Shown here: piece by piece, positions 27,316 through 39,547 of the stretch
How positions within the stretch are numbered: position 1 is the first letter of the stretch
How the letters are laid out: every line of letters begins with the position of its first letter
Origin: Tetranychus cinnabarinus
Taxonomy: Eukaryota > Arthropoda > Arachnida > Trombidiformes > Tetranychidae
Length of the DNA stretch: 64,000 bases
NCBI GenBank assembly: GCA_022266195.1
Contig: WHVY01000003.1
Span: forward strand, 1,736,001 to 1,800,000
Reading direction: 5' to 3'
Program-made: the position numbers and the translations under genes
Notes under the pieces: generated by a model
Seen by the model: only the letters and a program-made list of their open reading frames with translations
Told to the model about the DNA's origin: nothing
Databases searched by the model: none

Positions 27316-27845
27316 ATGGGATCTTTTCTTGGTCGACCTGCTACACCTACAGTCATGGATGAAGGAATCAAAATTATGGTTGATTCAACCATCAGTAAAT
27401 CTAAAGTTGTTGTGTTCAGTAAAACTTACTGTCCCTACTGTAAACGAGCAAAGGCCCTTATAACCAAGTTTCCAATTAAACCTGATCAATTGGAGATCAT
27501 TGAAATCGAAAAAAGGCCCGATTGTTCAAGTATTCAAGCTTACCTGAAGGAAATCACCGGAGCTAGTACTGTAAGTTAACATTTCGTTACTGTCTATCTT
27601 TTTTATTTTCATTTAAAAATGAAGCCAATCAAACCCTATTCATTTTATGGAAATATTAAAGGATTGAAAATTCCAAAACTAATATTTCCTTGTATATAAA
27701 ATTTTCCATTTTTTTTATTTCAAAGGTTCCGAGAATTTTTATTGACGGAAAATGCATTGGAGGTTGTGATGATGCCATTGCACTTGATAATAGTGGTGAA
27801 CTTGAGAAATTATTATCATCATGTGGAGCCTTGCAATCCCAATAA
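27316..27845 (+). CDS. Glutaredoxin, dithiol CPYC type
   Basis: Two exons, 27316-27570 and 27726-27845, joined in phase 0, give 124 residues. Residues 30-45 contain the active site CPYC (Cys39, Cys42) after the beta strand VVVFSKTY. The second exon begins with the cis-proline segment VPRIFIDG and carries the glutathione-binding GG-C-DD motif. The family reduces disulfides and deglutathionylates proteins using glutathione. The N-terminal extension starts MGSFLG: Gly2 is present, but position 6 is Gly, so N-myristoylation (known for some animal GLRX2 forms) is doubtful. The stop codon TAA overlaps an AATAAA hexamer at 27841-27846. The start is the only in-frame ATG upstream of the domain. Confidence 0.95.
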
Positions 27846-29515
27846 AACAATTTCATTAACCGGCACAGGAATAGTTTCATTTTAATTTTCTTATCGGAAG
27901 CAACCTACAATTGTACTCGGGATCTACTCTACAATACATTACAATTACAGTTTTTAACCCAGTTCAATGGAGAGTCGAACTTTCCTCTCGTTGAAGCCAA
28001 TAATAATTAGCTACAATTGGAACTTTGTTTTTGTTAACTTGTCGACACAATTTGTTATTGCTTCATTCTTGATTAACAACAAACCCAATCTAACCTAACA
28101 ATAATTTTTCAACTTTCAGCAAAATTGAAAATGCTTTCATTCATGTATCATTATTTGAATTAAAAGCAATTGTCAAAGAATTTATGAAAGTTCACTTTCA
28201 ATTTAAATTTTTCAAAGTTACAAGTTTAATACAATGTTGAAATCAAGTACGATCAAGTACAATCATAGCTATAAGCCATAAATGACTTACCTGGTATAAT
28301 ATCATAATCTTGAAACATTTGGATATAATTGATCAATTTTGTATGGTTTTATCTTAATATTTTATCGGATAAAAATTTAATGTACATTGATGCGTATTAT
28401 TAATACCAAAATTATGGTTACTTAGAAATACTTTATTTTTATTGATTTTAGAAATGTCATTCAAATACATTTTATTGAAGCAAATATAATCTCATTTTAT
28501 CAATCTTATTGTATCACTGTATTTGGTTATCAATCAGACAGAGGAAATTATGCCTAACCATAAACATAATGATCAAATGTCGGAAGCATGATTTAGTTTG
28601 AAAGGACACAATAACTGCGGTGAACTCTGAATCTAACTGAAATTTATAGGTGGAAGATAATTAAGATTACATTTTGATTAGCTTATGAAATCGAAATCAA
28701 TCGGTAACATCAGATTCTGGGAAATTTTTAGTTTATTTAATATCAAAATCGGTATAAGTTTCATCTTTATTTTTCACAAAATGAATTTTAATTTTGTCAC
28801 TTTATTTTTCTTGACTTCATTGACATTTCAAAATTTTAAAACACTTAAATGTATTAAAGTTTGCTTAAACCAAGGTGTAATAAATTGTATTTGAATGAAT
28901 AATAGGTAAAGCGCATAAGATATGGATCTCACTGACATGTTTAACTGCTTCGTAAACAGCTGGTGAGCTTGCAGTGGTTTATTCACTCCGAGAGTAAACT
29001 ATATCAACTGTTTTCCATCAATTTTTGAGTTTTGAATCAAAGTAGTGATGTGTTAAAGTTTATTCAATTCGCTATCACCATTCTAATCATGTCTAATAAT
29101 TTAGTGCTTACGGTATTTTGTGCTCGGACTATCAAATTTTCATCAAATAAACAAACACCAGGAGTGTTATCTTAATTTTACGACATCTGATTCAACTACG
29201 GATGGTTCTTTGGATGATGTTTGATTGTACTCTGATCATCTTGATATCATTTTTATTATTTATACTTCTGATTGAACCTTGGGATAGCTTCGTGGGTCAG
29301 TATTTATAAACTAATGATCCATTTTGTTATTTCAGGAATTTAGCTGTTGATACTAATTTGTTGTGTTTCTCGTTTGCTCATTCACAGGGTTTCCAAATGG
29401 TTTACCTAGACAATTTACCATACATCAGATTCTAGAGAATGCAACTGAGCCTCAATTTAGATGGAATATTTTGGCAAAATAATTATTGGTCAAAGATAAT
29501 TTATGATTTAGAGCA
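27846..29515. other. Intergenic, glutaredoxin to DIPK1
   Basis: AT-rich spacer with no supported gene. It should contain the 3' UTR of the glutaredoxin and the promoter and leader of the DIPK1-like gene. The frame at 28685-28894 is low-complexity Phe/Lys/Asn-rich and unlike any protein family I know. Confidence 0.5.
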
Positions 29516-30820
29516 ATGTTAAACTTTGCTTTATTGAGATTGATTTTACTACGTGTGGGTCGGTTATCGAGAAGGAAATGGCTCATATTTCTTGGTACCT
29601 GTTTGATAATTTTTCTAACCAGTTTTTTAATTCTTGATTCTATTTTGCTCATCATCAACCAATTTACAAATTTTTATCATTGGCTCGATTGTTTATCTGG
29701 TAAAATGTTGGCTCGGCAGGAAGTCTGCACATCTTATGAGAAGGGAAAAATAGCCGGTAACTTGTGTCCTGATTGGTGTTCTGGGTCCACATCTATCTTA
29801 CAGTCATGTCCATCATCTAAAACATTCCATGTTGGCAAAGAATGCATCTTTCGTGGTCAATGGAAAGAATCGGATATCATTGTGAAGGCCAAGAAATTAA
29901 AAGTGACCCATATGATAGATGAAGATATAAAGTTAACCAGAGAGGAAACTATTCAAGGCATACATGCAATTATTACCACCGATTTTGAAGGGACAGAAAT
30001 AGACCCATCGTATTTAACTATACCTTGGTTTGGTTCTTCTGTCAAATTGTCTTCCTTAACGAACAAAGAACTAAATAGTCTATGGACACTTGCTCAAGAT
30101 AACGAATACATTTACAGCACTTTTTTTGGTCAACTAACCCAATGGAATTCGGTTAAGCTCTTACCTCAAGTTCTGGGAACTTGTGGTCATTTCTATGCCG
30201 TTGAATATATCCCCGAAGCTATTCAATTTTTCGATGTTATTCCTGAAAAATCTTCACTTCAAATATTCAAGTCATCATTTAGTAAACGTCTGTCCATTTC
30301 TCATATGTTGTTGAAATTTTTATATCACCTTGAGTCTGGTAACTATAATTTGCAACTTTGTGATGTCAAGTATGATCAATTCGCCATGAAAAATGGCACT
30401 ATTTTGTTGATTGACTCTGATATGCTTTATTCAAGTGAAGTTGTCCAAGAATCTATTCAACATATTGACTCGTGCATTAAAGACGAAGACTGTGATTTCA
30501 TTGATTGCAAAGGACGTTGTAAACCATCCAAAGTTGGCGGTACTTGTGACATCGATATTGATTCGGACAGTAATCTTAAAAGGATTTGCCGCAATTTATT
30601 TTTCATCGATGAAATATCAACAAAAGATTTAGTAAAATCTTCTAGTCAAATTAATGCTGGATTATTGTCTCATTTCCCTCTCTCATACCAATCCGATATT
30701 TACAAATTGAAACAATTGTGTTCTGGAAGGATAAAAGAATCTGAAATGATATCTACCATCAAAAAGATGATTGATTTAACATCTGCTATACAATCAAGGA
30801 CACGTCCCTTGAATGATTAA
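29516..30820 (+). CDS. DIPK1/FAM69-family kinase-like ER membrane protein
   Basis: A single uninterrupted exon encodes 434 residues. A short basic cytosolic N-terminus (ending LSRRK) is followed by one membrane segment at about residues 23-47, giving a type II, lumen-facing topology. The lumenal part is Cys-rich, as in FAM69/DIPK1 proteins. LCDVKYDQFA at 281-290 corresponds to the catalytic-loop region and LLIDSDM at 297-303 to the metal-binding DFG-like region. A Cys-rich segment with acidic spacing (DEDCDFIDCKGRC, 323-335) follows. DIPK1 proteins are endoplasmic reticulum secretory-pathway pseudokinases or kinases of unclear substrate. The absence of introns is notable next to intron-bearing neighbours but not unusual for a compact genome. 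Confidence 0.85.
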   Translation: MLNFALLRLILLRVGRLSRRKWLIFLGTCLIIFLTSFLILDSILLIINQFTNFYHWLDCLSGKMLARQEVCTSYEKGKIAGNLCPDWCSGSTSILQSCPSSKTFHVGKECIFRGQWKESDIIVKAKKLKVTHMIDEDIKLTREETIQGIHAIITTDFEGTEIDPSYLTIPWFGSSVKLSSLTNKELNSLWTLAQDNEYIYSTFFGQLTQWNSVKLLPQVLGTCGHFYAVEYIPEAIQFFDVIPEKSSLQIFKSSFSKRLSISHMLLKFLYHLESGNYNLQLCDVKYDQFAMKNGTILLIDSDMLYSSEVVQESIQHIDSCIKDEDCDFIDCKGRCKPSKVGGTCDIDIDSDSNLKRICRNLFFIDEISTKDLVKSSSQINAGLLSHFPLSYQSDIYKLKQLCSGRIKESEMISTIKKMIDLTSAIQSRTRPLND

Positions 30821-31665
30821 ATTCATCATCAACTCTGATCATTTAAAAAAATCAAACCAAAAGAAATCTAGTCTAAAGGGAAAGGAGCAAAAATGTACAT
30901 CACCAATTCCCTTCAATTTAGCTTCTAAAATTAAAAAAATTGAAGTCATCACATCAAAATATTATTCTGTGCAAATTAAATTACTAACCTGGACAAAAAT
31001 AATGTATAATCGAGTCAGATTGTGAAAATGTTTCCAGTTTCAACAAGTTAATTTAAATTCAGTTTTAATGACAAACATTCACAAACAAACATTGTACAGA
31101 CATTTTATTTCTGAAATTCATATGTAAACGTTTTGTCGGAGTTTTTCTCTTGCGTGAAGCCAAAAACTAAAGTTCTTTTTATCACTTCATGGTGAAACCA
31201 TTTTCACTGAATATACTAGATTGGCGTAAGATCAAAAAATGCTCGAATTAATTACGCTACTGTTATGCGCAGTCTATTGATTAAAGTCTCCTTTTGGAAG
31301 CTTACTGTAAGCTTACACCTTCTAAGTTTTCGATCTCTGTCTAAATATTTTCACCAATTTTCAACCGTTTGTTTATCTTCATTATCTCCCGATTTCCAAG
31401 GTTTTGTTATTTATTTTTTATTTTGTTCACCTTTTCATTTTAAGAGTCTCTGTGTATAGAGTCATCAAAAGGTGTATTGCTTAAAAATCGATGCTCCTTT
31501 CAACCTCGTATTGAATTCCCTATCATATGACTTACAAAGACATGATGAATCAATCATGATAGACGTTAAAGTACAACCTTTTATTTATAATAATTTAAAA
31601 CTTGACTCTTCATTTCCAACTGAACTTGCTCAATTTTTTTAAAAATTTTGTGAAAAGTAACGACA
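30821..31665. other. Intergenic, DIPK1 to anoctamin
   Basis: Tandem-oriented spacer that must hold the DIPK1 3' UTR and the anoctamin promoter. No gene, RNA or repeat is recognised. Short frames at 30813 and 31265 look random. Confidence 0.5.
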
Positions 31666-34201
31666 ATGTCTTGTGATGTTAAGTTATCAGCCAATAATTC
31701 AATCTCTATGGATGAAGATTATCCTCCAGGAACCTCCTTTTGTCTTAAAGAGGATAAATCAACTGATGGTGAAATGTCAACCTTAACTGGAAATAGTAAT
31801 ATCGACAGTCGTAGGCGGATCAAGGAACAATTTCGCCGTCAAAAAGAAGCCTTGGTTCGCTTAATTGAAAGGCAAAGACACCAGTTAGAAGAAGGAGGTA
31901 AACATCTGATCTGGAAAAGAAAGAGTGAACAAAGTTTGATTCATGATGTGGTCATTATATTTCCACCCAAAGGATATGTAATCATGGATTCATTACAAAA
32001 TTTAATCAACAAATTGGTACCTCAATTATTAGTTGAGAAAAAAGCTCTGGCCAACAAGAATGAACAAGCTTTTTATATTTCTGCTGAACACGAATGGCTC
32101 CAAGAAACTGCAACCATATTGGGTTATCTTCCAGAGTCAAATGTAAATCAGGGTTCATCATCATCGCCATCCAAATCTACTAAATCCTTTTCTTCGAACC
32201 TTTCAGCTGCAACTCGACAAAACATCATTCGCTATTATCTAAATACATTGAGATGGTTTAAGGAGAGTTCATCATTTGATGAGAGCATGGTTAGTCAGAT
32301 GAAACTGATTGACGGAGAAGCCATTATTCCTAAATTATTACAATTGAAATACATCAAACAAATACTGCCTCTGCATGATGAGGAGGCTTTATCGCAACTT
32401 CGTAATTCTTGGGCCTCTGATTTTCTTGCACCTCAACCTTTAAAGAAAATTTACTCTTATTTTGGAATCAAAATTGCTTTGTATTTTGCCTTTCTTGGCC
32501 ATTACACTTACTCTTTGATTGTTCCTGGGGTTACTGGTCTGTTAATTAGTCTCTCTTGCGGTGATCAATTTATTAATGACGTTTGTTTAACCCTATTTCC
32601 AATTTTACTCACCATTTGGTCATCTATTTATCTGGAATCTTGGAAAAATTATTGCTCCTCATTAACCTCTCAATGGTCATCAAATTCATGCAATCTTCAA
32701 CTGATCGATGTACGTCCACAGTTCCATGGTATAGTAACTCGGAAAGGTTCCCATGGAATTGCTGAAATTTTTTATCCTCCTTGGAAAAGAAAATTGTTTT
32801 TCTATTTCATCACAATACCTGTTATGGGTCTAAGTCTTTTAATTGTTTTCCTTTCAATGTTTCATATGCTACATTTTCAGGTAAACCATTTCTCTATTCA
32901 AATCCCTTGTCTAACTTGTCTATTCTCATAATTTATTACAGACTTGGTGGGATGATGTGGCCATTGGGGAACAATTTTATCCAAGATGGACTTCATATTT
33001 TCCTAAAGTACTTTTCGGACTTGTTATCCATATTCTGGATGTTGTCTACGAGAAAATTGCTCTTTGGTTGAACAAAAAAGGTATTGAAATTGAATAACAT
33101 TAAATCCTCTTTAATTTAAACCAACAGTTGATATAATTTATCCATCTTAATTATTCACAGAAAATTATCAATACCAAGAGACATATGAAAGCAATTTGAT
33201 GATCAAACTTGTTTTGGTGGGTTTTATTTTCCCAATCAACTTCTTAGCATTAAATAACTAAGGGTTGTTCGTGATCAATTGAATCAATCATTTGTTTTTA
33301 TCAAACGAATCGTCTTCTCTTTTTCAGTTCCAATTCGTGAATTCATTTCTATCCTTATTTTACATCGCATTCTACATTGGTGATATGAATAAATTACGAG
33401 AGGTAAATATTTATAGCTTCAACCTCCTTAACTACAGACAAGCAATCGTTTATTGAATTGCTTTTTTAATGATTCCTATCACTAACTTTTTATTGTTTTT
33501 ATTTTACAGCAAATGATTGCTCTTCTCATTACTCGGCAAGTAATTGGTAACATTAAAGAGTCTCTTTGGCCTTTTGTCACTCAGTCCTACAAATTATCCC
33601 CAACATTGGCTGCATCTGATGTCTCACAAGCTGAACTTGAATCAAGTCTTTACTCATATGAATCAACATTCGAAGATTATCTTGAGCTCTACATACAATT
33701 TGGTTATGTTGCTCTTTTTTCTGTCACATTCCCTTTGGCTGCATTTTGTGCTCTAATCAACAATTTAATTGAAATACGAAGTGATGCATTCAAATTATGT
33801 GTAACTTATCAGCGACCTTTCAGTATCCAAGGAAATCGTAATTTGTTGATATGGGAAAAAGCAATGAACATAATGATTTATGTCTCAATTGTTGTTAATT
33901 GCTCTCTTCTAGTCAAATCTGGTCAACTTGAAAGACTTCTGCCAATGTTAAATCAATCACAAATAATCATTACTGGTGTCATCCTTGAGGTAAATTAATG
34001 ATAACAAATTAATATAATTGTCTACAATTAACTATTTTCCCTTTCTTTTTCTCTTAGCATCTTCTCATTATAATCAAATTGGCAATCGAAAAGTTTGATT
34101 GCAACTCTGTTATAAACTATTTTGTGTATAATTATTCACAATTGGTTGGAACAACGACTTCAGTTAAGCTTGCCCAAGCAAAGGAAAAGAAAACTGATTA
34201 A
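31666..34201 (+). CDS. Anoctamin (TMEM16), ANO10-like
   Basis: Six exons: 31666-32880, 32942-33080, 33161-33216, 33328-33402, 33510-33989 and 34058-34201. All phases agree, giving 702 residues. The N-terminal cytosolic part carries a basic coiled stretch (RRRIKEQFRRQKEALVRLIE). Membrane segments start near residue 268 (IKIALYFAFLGHYTYSLIVP). The anoctamin hallmark region is in exon 5: SYESTFEDYLELYIQFGYVALF, then PLAAFCALINNLIEIRSDA, matching the ANO8/ANO10 branch rather than ANO1. Anoctamins are calcium-linked channels or lipid scramblases; ANO10 relatives act at intracellular membranes. The protein ends in a Lys-rich tail. A poly(A) signal lies at 34389-34394. Confidence 0.93.
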
Positions 34202-35223
34202 TTTGTTAAATTCGGAAAAATACTCATGATAATTAATACTCCATCCATTTTCTTCATGTTTAATTTTGTTATTAAATCAAACTATTTGCTAATATGAAAT
34301 GAATTGATACATTCTAATGAGTGAATTGCGATTTATGAGTGATAAAAACACACCTTTCAATGTTTTCAAATATTTCATTTTTTATTTGAATAAATCAATA
34401 TTTTGTTTTACAAAGAAAGATGATTGAAGTTGTCAAATACTGATCGGACTAGTATCTCGAAATTTTTGATCATATGAACAGCTTTATGAGTGAAAAAGTC
34501 AAAAATCGAAGTGTGATCGGCTGTGGTACTCTAAACTCTCACTGAGTTGTAAATCTGCTGGTCGAGTCTATGTTTCGGCCTCAGAGGGAAAAAGGAAAGC
34601 AAGGTAAGACAATTGACTGGAAAAGAGTCCATAAATTACTCTTAAAGTACAAAATTAATGCCATGCTTTATATTTAACAGATCATTCAAGACGCATTGCC
34701 CATTCAAAATAATTGAGGACGAAATAAAACAAAGATTGACAAACGATTTGAGCCCCAGTTGTAAACCGCTGGTTATCCTGACAAAGGAGACCGGATTAAG
34801 CGATATTGAAAATGATACTTGATTTACAAGCATGTTTCGGTACATTTAAGACCAAAGACCTCATGTCTTATCCATAAATATCTTCAATGTAGTGATCAAA
34901 CATATACTTATAATAAAATGAGCTTGCAAGCAAATAAGAAACAAAGTCTGCTGCAATCAATATAAACAGTACTTTTATGTAAGTTATTACTGTAATTTAA
35001 CTTGATTTTGATTGCTAATACTAATTAATAAAACAAAAACAGAATTAAATCAGATTACCCTGAAATGTTCAATTATAGTTGCGGCATATTTTCTTACAGT
35101 AATCAGGGTATAAGTGATTGATAACAGATTAAGACTGGTAAATTTATGAATATTAAAAAACAGGCAGGAACAGATATCTAACAAAAATCAACAGTTAATC
35201 AAAGAGCAAATAAATAACCTTAT
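34202..35223. other. Convergent spacer, anoctamin (+) and PTAR1 (-)
   Basis: Holds the anoctamin 3' UTR (AATAAA at 34389) and the PTAR1 3' UTR. No coding feature is supported. A minus-strand frame at 34642-34845 is not recognisable. Confidence 0.5.
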
Positions 35224-37231
35224 TCAAGTGAAATTCCAATTGAGAAAACGTTGGTACCATCTTATGAGTCTCTCAATTAAAAGTTTGTCTCTTCCTATTT
35301 GCAAATATTGGATGATGAAGTCTTTTTCTCTGTCATATAGTTCTTTATCCTTCGACCCATCAATGGATAATAATTGTGAAACAACGAAACGACGATGTAG
35401 ATAAAGAGATTCTCGGTTACAATGGATTCTCAATAAATCATTAATCAAGTCCATTTCATTGACTAGTATTGATTCATAATCTTCATAGGCTAATAATTTG
35501 TCTTGAGTATCTAAGTAAAGAGAGCCAATTGTTACAATAATATATTGCCGGTAGCCAAATCCACTGTAATCAGATATGTGACGTTCAATCCACGCTTTAC
35601 TTGTGGCCATTTCATGTAAACATGCCTACAGGAGAAGGGAAGAGAAAAAGATGAAAATAAGTACGAGTTTCACCCTCAGAATAACAATTACATACATTAA
35701 GGTTGTAAGCATAGGTCTGAACTACCCATCGCCGATAAGTCCACGCATAGTAATTACTTTGATAACGCCTAGCAGCCTCAAGACATAATTCTAGTTCGTT
35801 GTTAATAAAATTTGTGTCTGGATGGCCCTGGGTTTTAACCATCATTTGTATTAACCATTGTCTACAGAAAAGAGAAGAATACAATGTAATGAAAAAAGGA
35901 AAATTTCTTTCAGAATACCGGAGTACCTATGAGTGAAATTTTCCATATTTTTAGAGCGTCTTCTCATCAGAAGTTGACAGAATGTCAATTCATCTTGGAT
36001 AGTTAAATATTTATCGATAACAAGTTGCTTTCTAGACATAGGAATAAAACATTAAAATTAGCTTGATTGAAATCACTTCATGTCTTCAAATTCGGTACAT
36101 ACCTGCAATTCCAGGCAGTTTTAAGTTCAGGATTAATTAATAATAAAGTGCGAGTTAATTCATTGATTGTTGCACTATCTGTAGAAACAAAAAGAATAGA
36201 ATTTTAGAGAGATAAAAATGATAAGTGAGTTATTGAGTTAGAACTGAATCCATTTCAAACTTGAAATGCATTGAATTTGTTTCATTACAGCCAATTCGCA
36301 TTGAAAAAGTCCAGTATATTAAAATTACGTATGTTATCCAATGAACAAAATCCTTGCCAAAATTTTGTATCATAAATTATATCAAAATTAAAAACTATTT
36401 AATTCTGAATAAAACGAGAGAATTAGATATTTCATGATAACTTAAAATGAGAATGATTGTAACTATTTCAGAGGTATTTCCATTCTTATTATATTTTAAC
36501 AAAGACTGACAAAAAAATCATGACAAAAAGTTTCATTCAATTTGATATTCATTATTTCATGCTGGCAAAGTAATTTTATATCATGAGTTTTTTCATGAGA
36601 ATTGACTGCAATGCCAAAACAAAAGCAAGGTTGGAAGCTTAACACTGAATATAGTTAATCAAATGATAAAAATTCAGTAGATAAACACATAATTCGATAG
36701 AGTTTCGCTTCTTTGACCAATTTAGAAGTATTGCAATTGCAATACAATTAACTTAAAAACAATCAGCGAAATTCTACCACGTTATGAATTATTGTTCTGT
36801 AATTGATAAATTTATCATTTGATGGATAGTTTATCAATTAATGCAATTAATGTACCTGATCTTGCTCGATGGCTTCTAGTTTTTAAAAATTCATGGTAAC
36901 AGTGTGTGTATAAATATTTGATCGACCAGCTTTCCAAACCAAGTCTGTGATCTTCAAAAATAACAGGACTTTTATTAAGAGTCTTATCCTCAACAGGTAT
37001 AATATCAAATTCAAGTCTGGAAACAAAAGAATAATAAGAATTTAATCAGATTAAATTACACAGGAATGTAGCATAGTCAATGAGTTGATTGGATAAAAAC
37101 AAAGAGGGTAACATAAAATAAAATGGGTTAAAGTGATAGTTTACTTACAGGTTTGTTTCTCGGTCAAAAATGATTCTGAGATCTCGAAGAATACGTTTAG
37201 CCAATGATGTATCCTCATCTGAAGTATCCAT
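35224..37231 (-). CDS. PTAR1: PTAR1, protein prenyltransferase alpha-subunit repeat protein
   Basis: Six exons in transcript order: 37231-37149, 37016-36856, 36178-36103, 36031-35927, 35861-35696 and 35625-35224. Every junction keeps frame, giving 330 residues. It has the order of motifs seen in PTAR1: an N-terminal acidic segment, HRLGLESWSIKYLY, LLLINPELKTAWNCR, then prenyltransferase alpha repeats at YYAWTYRRWVVQ, the segment HISDYSGFGYRQYI and LYLHRRFVVSQL. PTAR1 is the alpha-type subunit that pairs with the Rab geranylgeranyltransferase beta subunit (GGTase-III) to prenylate SNAREs such as Ykt6. That role is established for mammals and inferred here. It is divergent from mRpL24 across an inverted-repeat promoter. 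Confidence 0.92.
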
Positions 37232-37659
37232 TTGAAATAAAAACAGAAAATTAAACTAAACACACAAAACACAAAGCAATGTTGATTAATACATGAACAG
37301 TTGAATATAAACCCATTTGCCGGTTAAACCAATGAGCTTCACTTTTATTAAAAGCACAGGAGCTTTTCTGGTAAATCATGAAATAAGGGAACATTAATAA
37401 ACTTACAATCAGAAAGAAGGAGAAAGATTTGCTCTCAAAGAGTAATGTACATTTCAATTTTTTCACTTTCTTGTCTTTCTTTTTGAATTTCCCTCTCAGT
37501 GTAACCATGAAATAACTGGTTACTTTTCCTTCCTTCAACCAAACAGCCGGTTACCAGTAACAAACCGACCTCTAATATTTTCGTGTAAACCAAAGAGTAA
37601 AGGAAGAAGAGACAGCAATTCAATACAAAGTCTGAACCAAAATTTTTTTTTGGTGTCAG

Positions 37660-37667
37660 AAGATGGC
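37660..37667 (+). promoter_or_regulatory. YY1/Pho-like motif AAGATGGC, PTAR1 side
   Basis: AAGATGGC followed by GCGAG matches the core of the YY1/Pleiohomeotic site often found near start sites of housekeeping genes. It lies about 430 nt upstream of the PTAR1 ATG. The same motif occurs mirror-image on the other arm. Function is inferred. Confidence 0.4.
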
Positions 37668-38509
37668 GCGAGAAAGAGACTATTTCTTTTTACTTTCTTT
37701 ACAAATTTTTTACTCTCTTTTTCTCTTTCATTTCTCTTTCTTTTCATCATTAAAAATTAAGTTAACACAATTAATACCAACATTAGAAAAGGCTTTTTTG
37801 ACTACTTTTCAATGTTTTCAATGTTATTTTAATTGATTTTAATGATTTTGATGCTATGATTTCTTATTTAATGATATATTTGTGATGATTTAACAGAAAA
37901 ATTTCATTTTAACTAACAAAATCTGAACTAATCAAGCTAAAGTCTATCAAAAAGTTTTTTTCATCATTCTATTACAGTTTTGGGACTATTTTGGTTATTC
38001 TGCTAATAAATTCTGAATTCATTGATTTTACGGAAATTCACCTTCACATAAAGCAAATGGTGAATAAATTGTCGTTAGTATAATGTTTGGGTTATATCTA
38101 TCGGTGAACGAATTTACCATTAAATTATGAATCTAACCAATGAAAACAATAAATTCAAAATTTATTGACAGGAAAATTTATCGTAAATAAAATATTACCG
38201 AAACCTTAATACAATGATCATTAAAACTTTTTGATAGACTTTTGTTTGATACAGATTTTGTTAGCTATAAAGACATTATTCTGTTAAATCATCACAAATA
38301 TATCATTAAATAAGAAATCATAGCATCAAAATCATTAAAATCAATTAAAATAACATTGAAAACATTGAAAAGTAGTCAAAAAAGCCTTTTCTAATGTTGG
38401 TATTAATTGTGTTAACTTAATTTTTAATGATGAAAAGAAAGAGAAATGAAAGAGAAAAAGAGAGTAAAAAATTTGTAAAGAAAGTAAAAAGAAATAGTCT
38501 CTTTCTCGC

Positions 38510-38517
38510 GCCATCTT
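38510..38517 (-). promoter_or_regulatory. YY1/Pho-like motif AAGATGGC, mRpL24 side
   Basis: Mirror copy of the motif on the other arm, about 200 nt upstream of the mRpL24 ATG. Because the arms are identical, both genes share the same promoter-proximal sequence in the same relative orientation. Confidence 0.4.
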
Positions 38518-38718
38518 CTGACACCAAAAAAAAATTTTGGTTCAGATTGACTATTGAATTGCTCTCTCTTCTTCCTTTACTCTTTGGTGTAAACTGAATG
38601 AAAAAAACAACAACACCACATTTTTTGCGTTAACCAAGGATTTACATCTTTCGTGTTACTTAAGTGTTGTTTTCATCGTTCTCTTTCGATTGTTAATCTA
38701 GAAATATCAAAGGCAAAG

Positions 38719-39471
38719 ATGAGATTCAGTACAGTACTCATGTGTTACAGCAAATTGCCTAAAAGATATTCTAATTTTCCAGATAGGTACGTGAAAAAGC
38801 AAACAGAGTTCATCCAATGGGAAACCCCGAGAAGAGTGAACTACAATCCTACCAAAATAAGGTGGACTAGGTATCCTTATTATGATCGTTACCGAAGTTG
38901 GACTCAAGCTTTCCAATCCATGAATAAACCTGGTGAACAGAAACCAAGAATTTGGGTTGAACCAATGGAGAGGTTTTATGTGTTTAATGGTGATAGAGTG
39001 CAAGTTCTTCGTGGTAAAGATAAAGGTAAACAAGGAGTTGTTAAATACGTTGTAGAGGAAAGAAATTGGGTTTTTGTCGAAGGATTAAATGCGGTCAGAA
39101 CCATTAGACAGATGGCAGAAGATAGTAAATACGTTACTATTGTAGAACAACCATTGTTAGTTCCAAGGGATGTTGCATTAGTGGATCCATCCGACAAACA
39201 GCCTACAACTATTAAATGGAAATACACTGAAACCGGTGAACTTGTTCGAGTCTCTGATAGAACTGGTTACATTATAATGATACCCTTAGAAGCATTCAAA
39301 ACTTATGATTATTTAACTCCAGAGCAATATATTGAATCACCAAAAGACTCTACTCTAGAAGAAACCACTAAAGTGACATTTGAACCAGTCCTGAAAACCT
39401 TTGAGATGGACATAGCTGACCAACAAGGAATTAAAGAAGACCGGGTACCTCATAAAACATATTGGTATTAA
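38719..39471 (+). CDS. mRpL24: Mitochondrial large-subunit ribosomal protein L24
   Basis: Single exon, 250 residues from the ATG at 38719. The open frame continues upstream to 38653 without another ATG, so 38719 is the start. The basic, hydroxylated N-terminus suits a mitochondrial targeting peptide. A KOW domain lies at about residues 85-125 (FNGDRVQVLRGKDKGKQGVV, then RNWVFVEGLN). The family tail is present: LVDPSDKQPTTIKWKYTETG, RVSDRTGYII and a terminal KTYWY. It binds 23S-like rRNA early in assembly of the mitochondrial large subunit. The gene is divergent from PTAR1. A poly(A) signal AATAAA lies at 39843-39848. Confidence 0.95.
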   Translation: MRFSTVLMCYSKLPKRYSNFPDRYVKKQTEFIQWETPRRVNYNPTKIRWTRYPYYDRYRSWTQAFQSMNKPGEQKPRIWVEPMERFYVFNGDRVQVLRGKDKGKQGVVKYVVEERNWVFVEGLNAVRTIRQMAEDSKYVTIVEQPLLVPRDVALVDPSDKQPTTIKWKYTETGELVRVSDRTGYIIMIPLEAFKTYDYLTPEQYIESPKDSTLEETTKVTFEPVLKTFEMDIADQQGIKEDRVPHKTYWY

Positions 39472-39547
39472 GTTAATATATAACTCAGCGGATGTTAACC
39501 GTTAGCTATTTCAACCGATATTTTTGATTATTTGCACTAGTGCACTG

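Larger units (their letters stand above)
37591..38586. repeat. Inverted repeat spanning the PTAR1/mRpL24 divergent promoter
   Basis: Arms run from about 37591 to 37962 and from about 38219 to 38586. Read by eye, 37631-37898 and 38279-38546 (268 bp each) are exact reverse complements. Similarity decays outward (37591-37630 with 38547-38586) and inward, with a weakly symmetric centre. Each arm contains the promoter-proximal DNA of one of the two divergent genes. The arms hold no coding frame and no terminal signature of a known transposon. Confidence 0.95.

Noticed and set aside
28685..28894. 69-codon frame between glutaredoxin and DIPK1.
   Set aside because: AT-driven Phe/Lys/Asn composition, no motif, no splice context.
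37251..37750. Overlapping minus-strand frames upstream of the PTAR1 ATG.
   Set aside because: Low-complexity Lys/Phe-rich readings of polypurine/polypyrimidine DNA inside and beside the inverted repeat; no protein resemblance.
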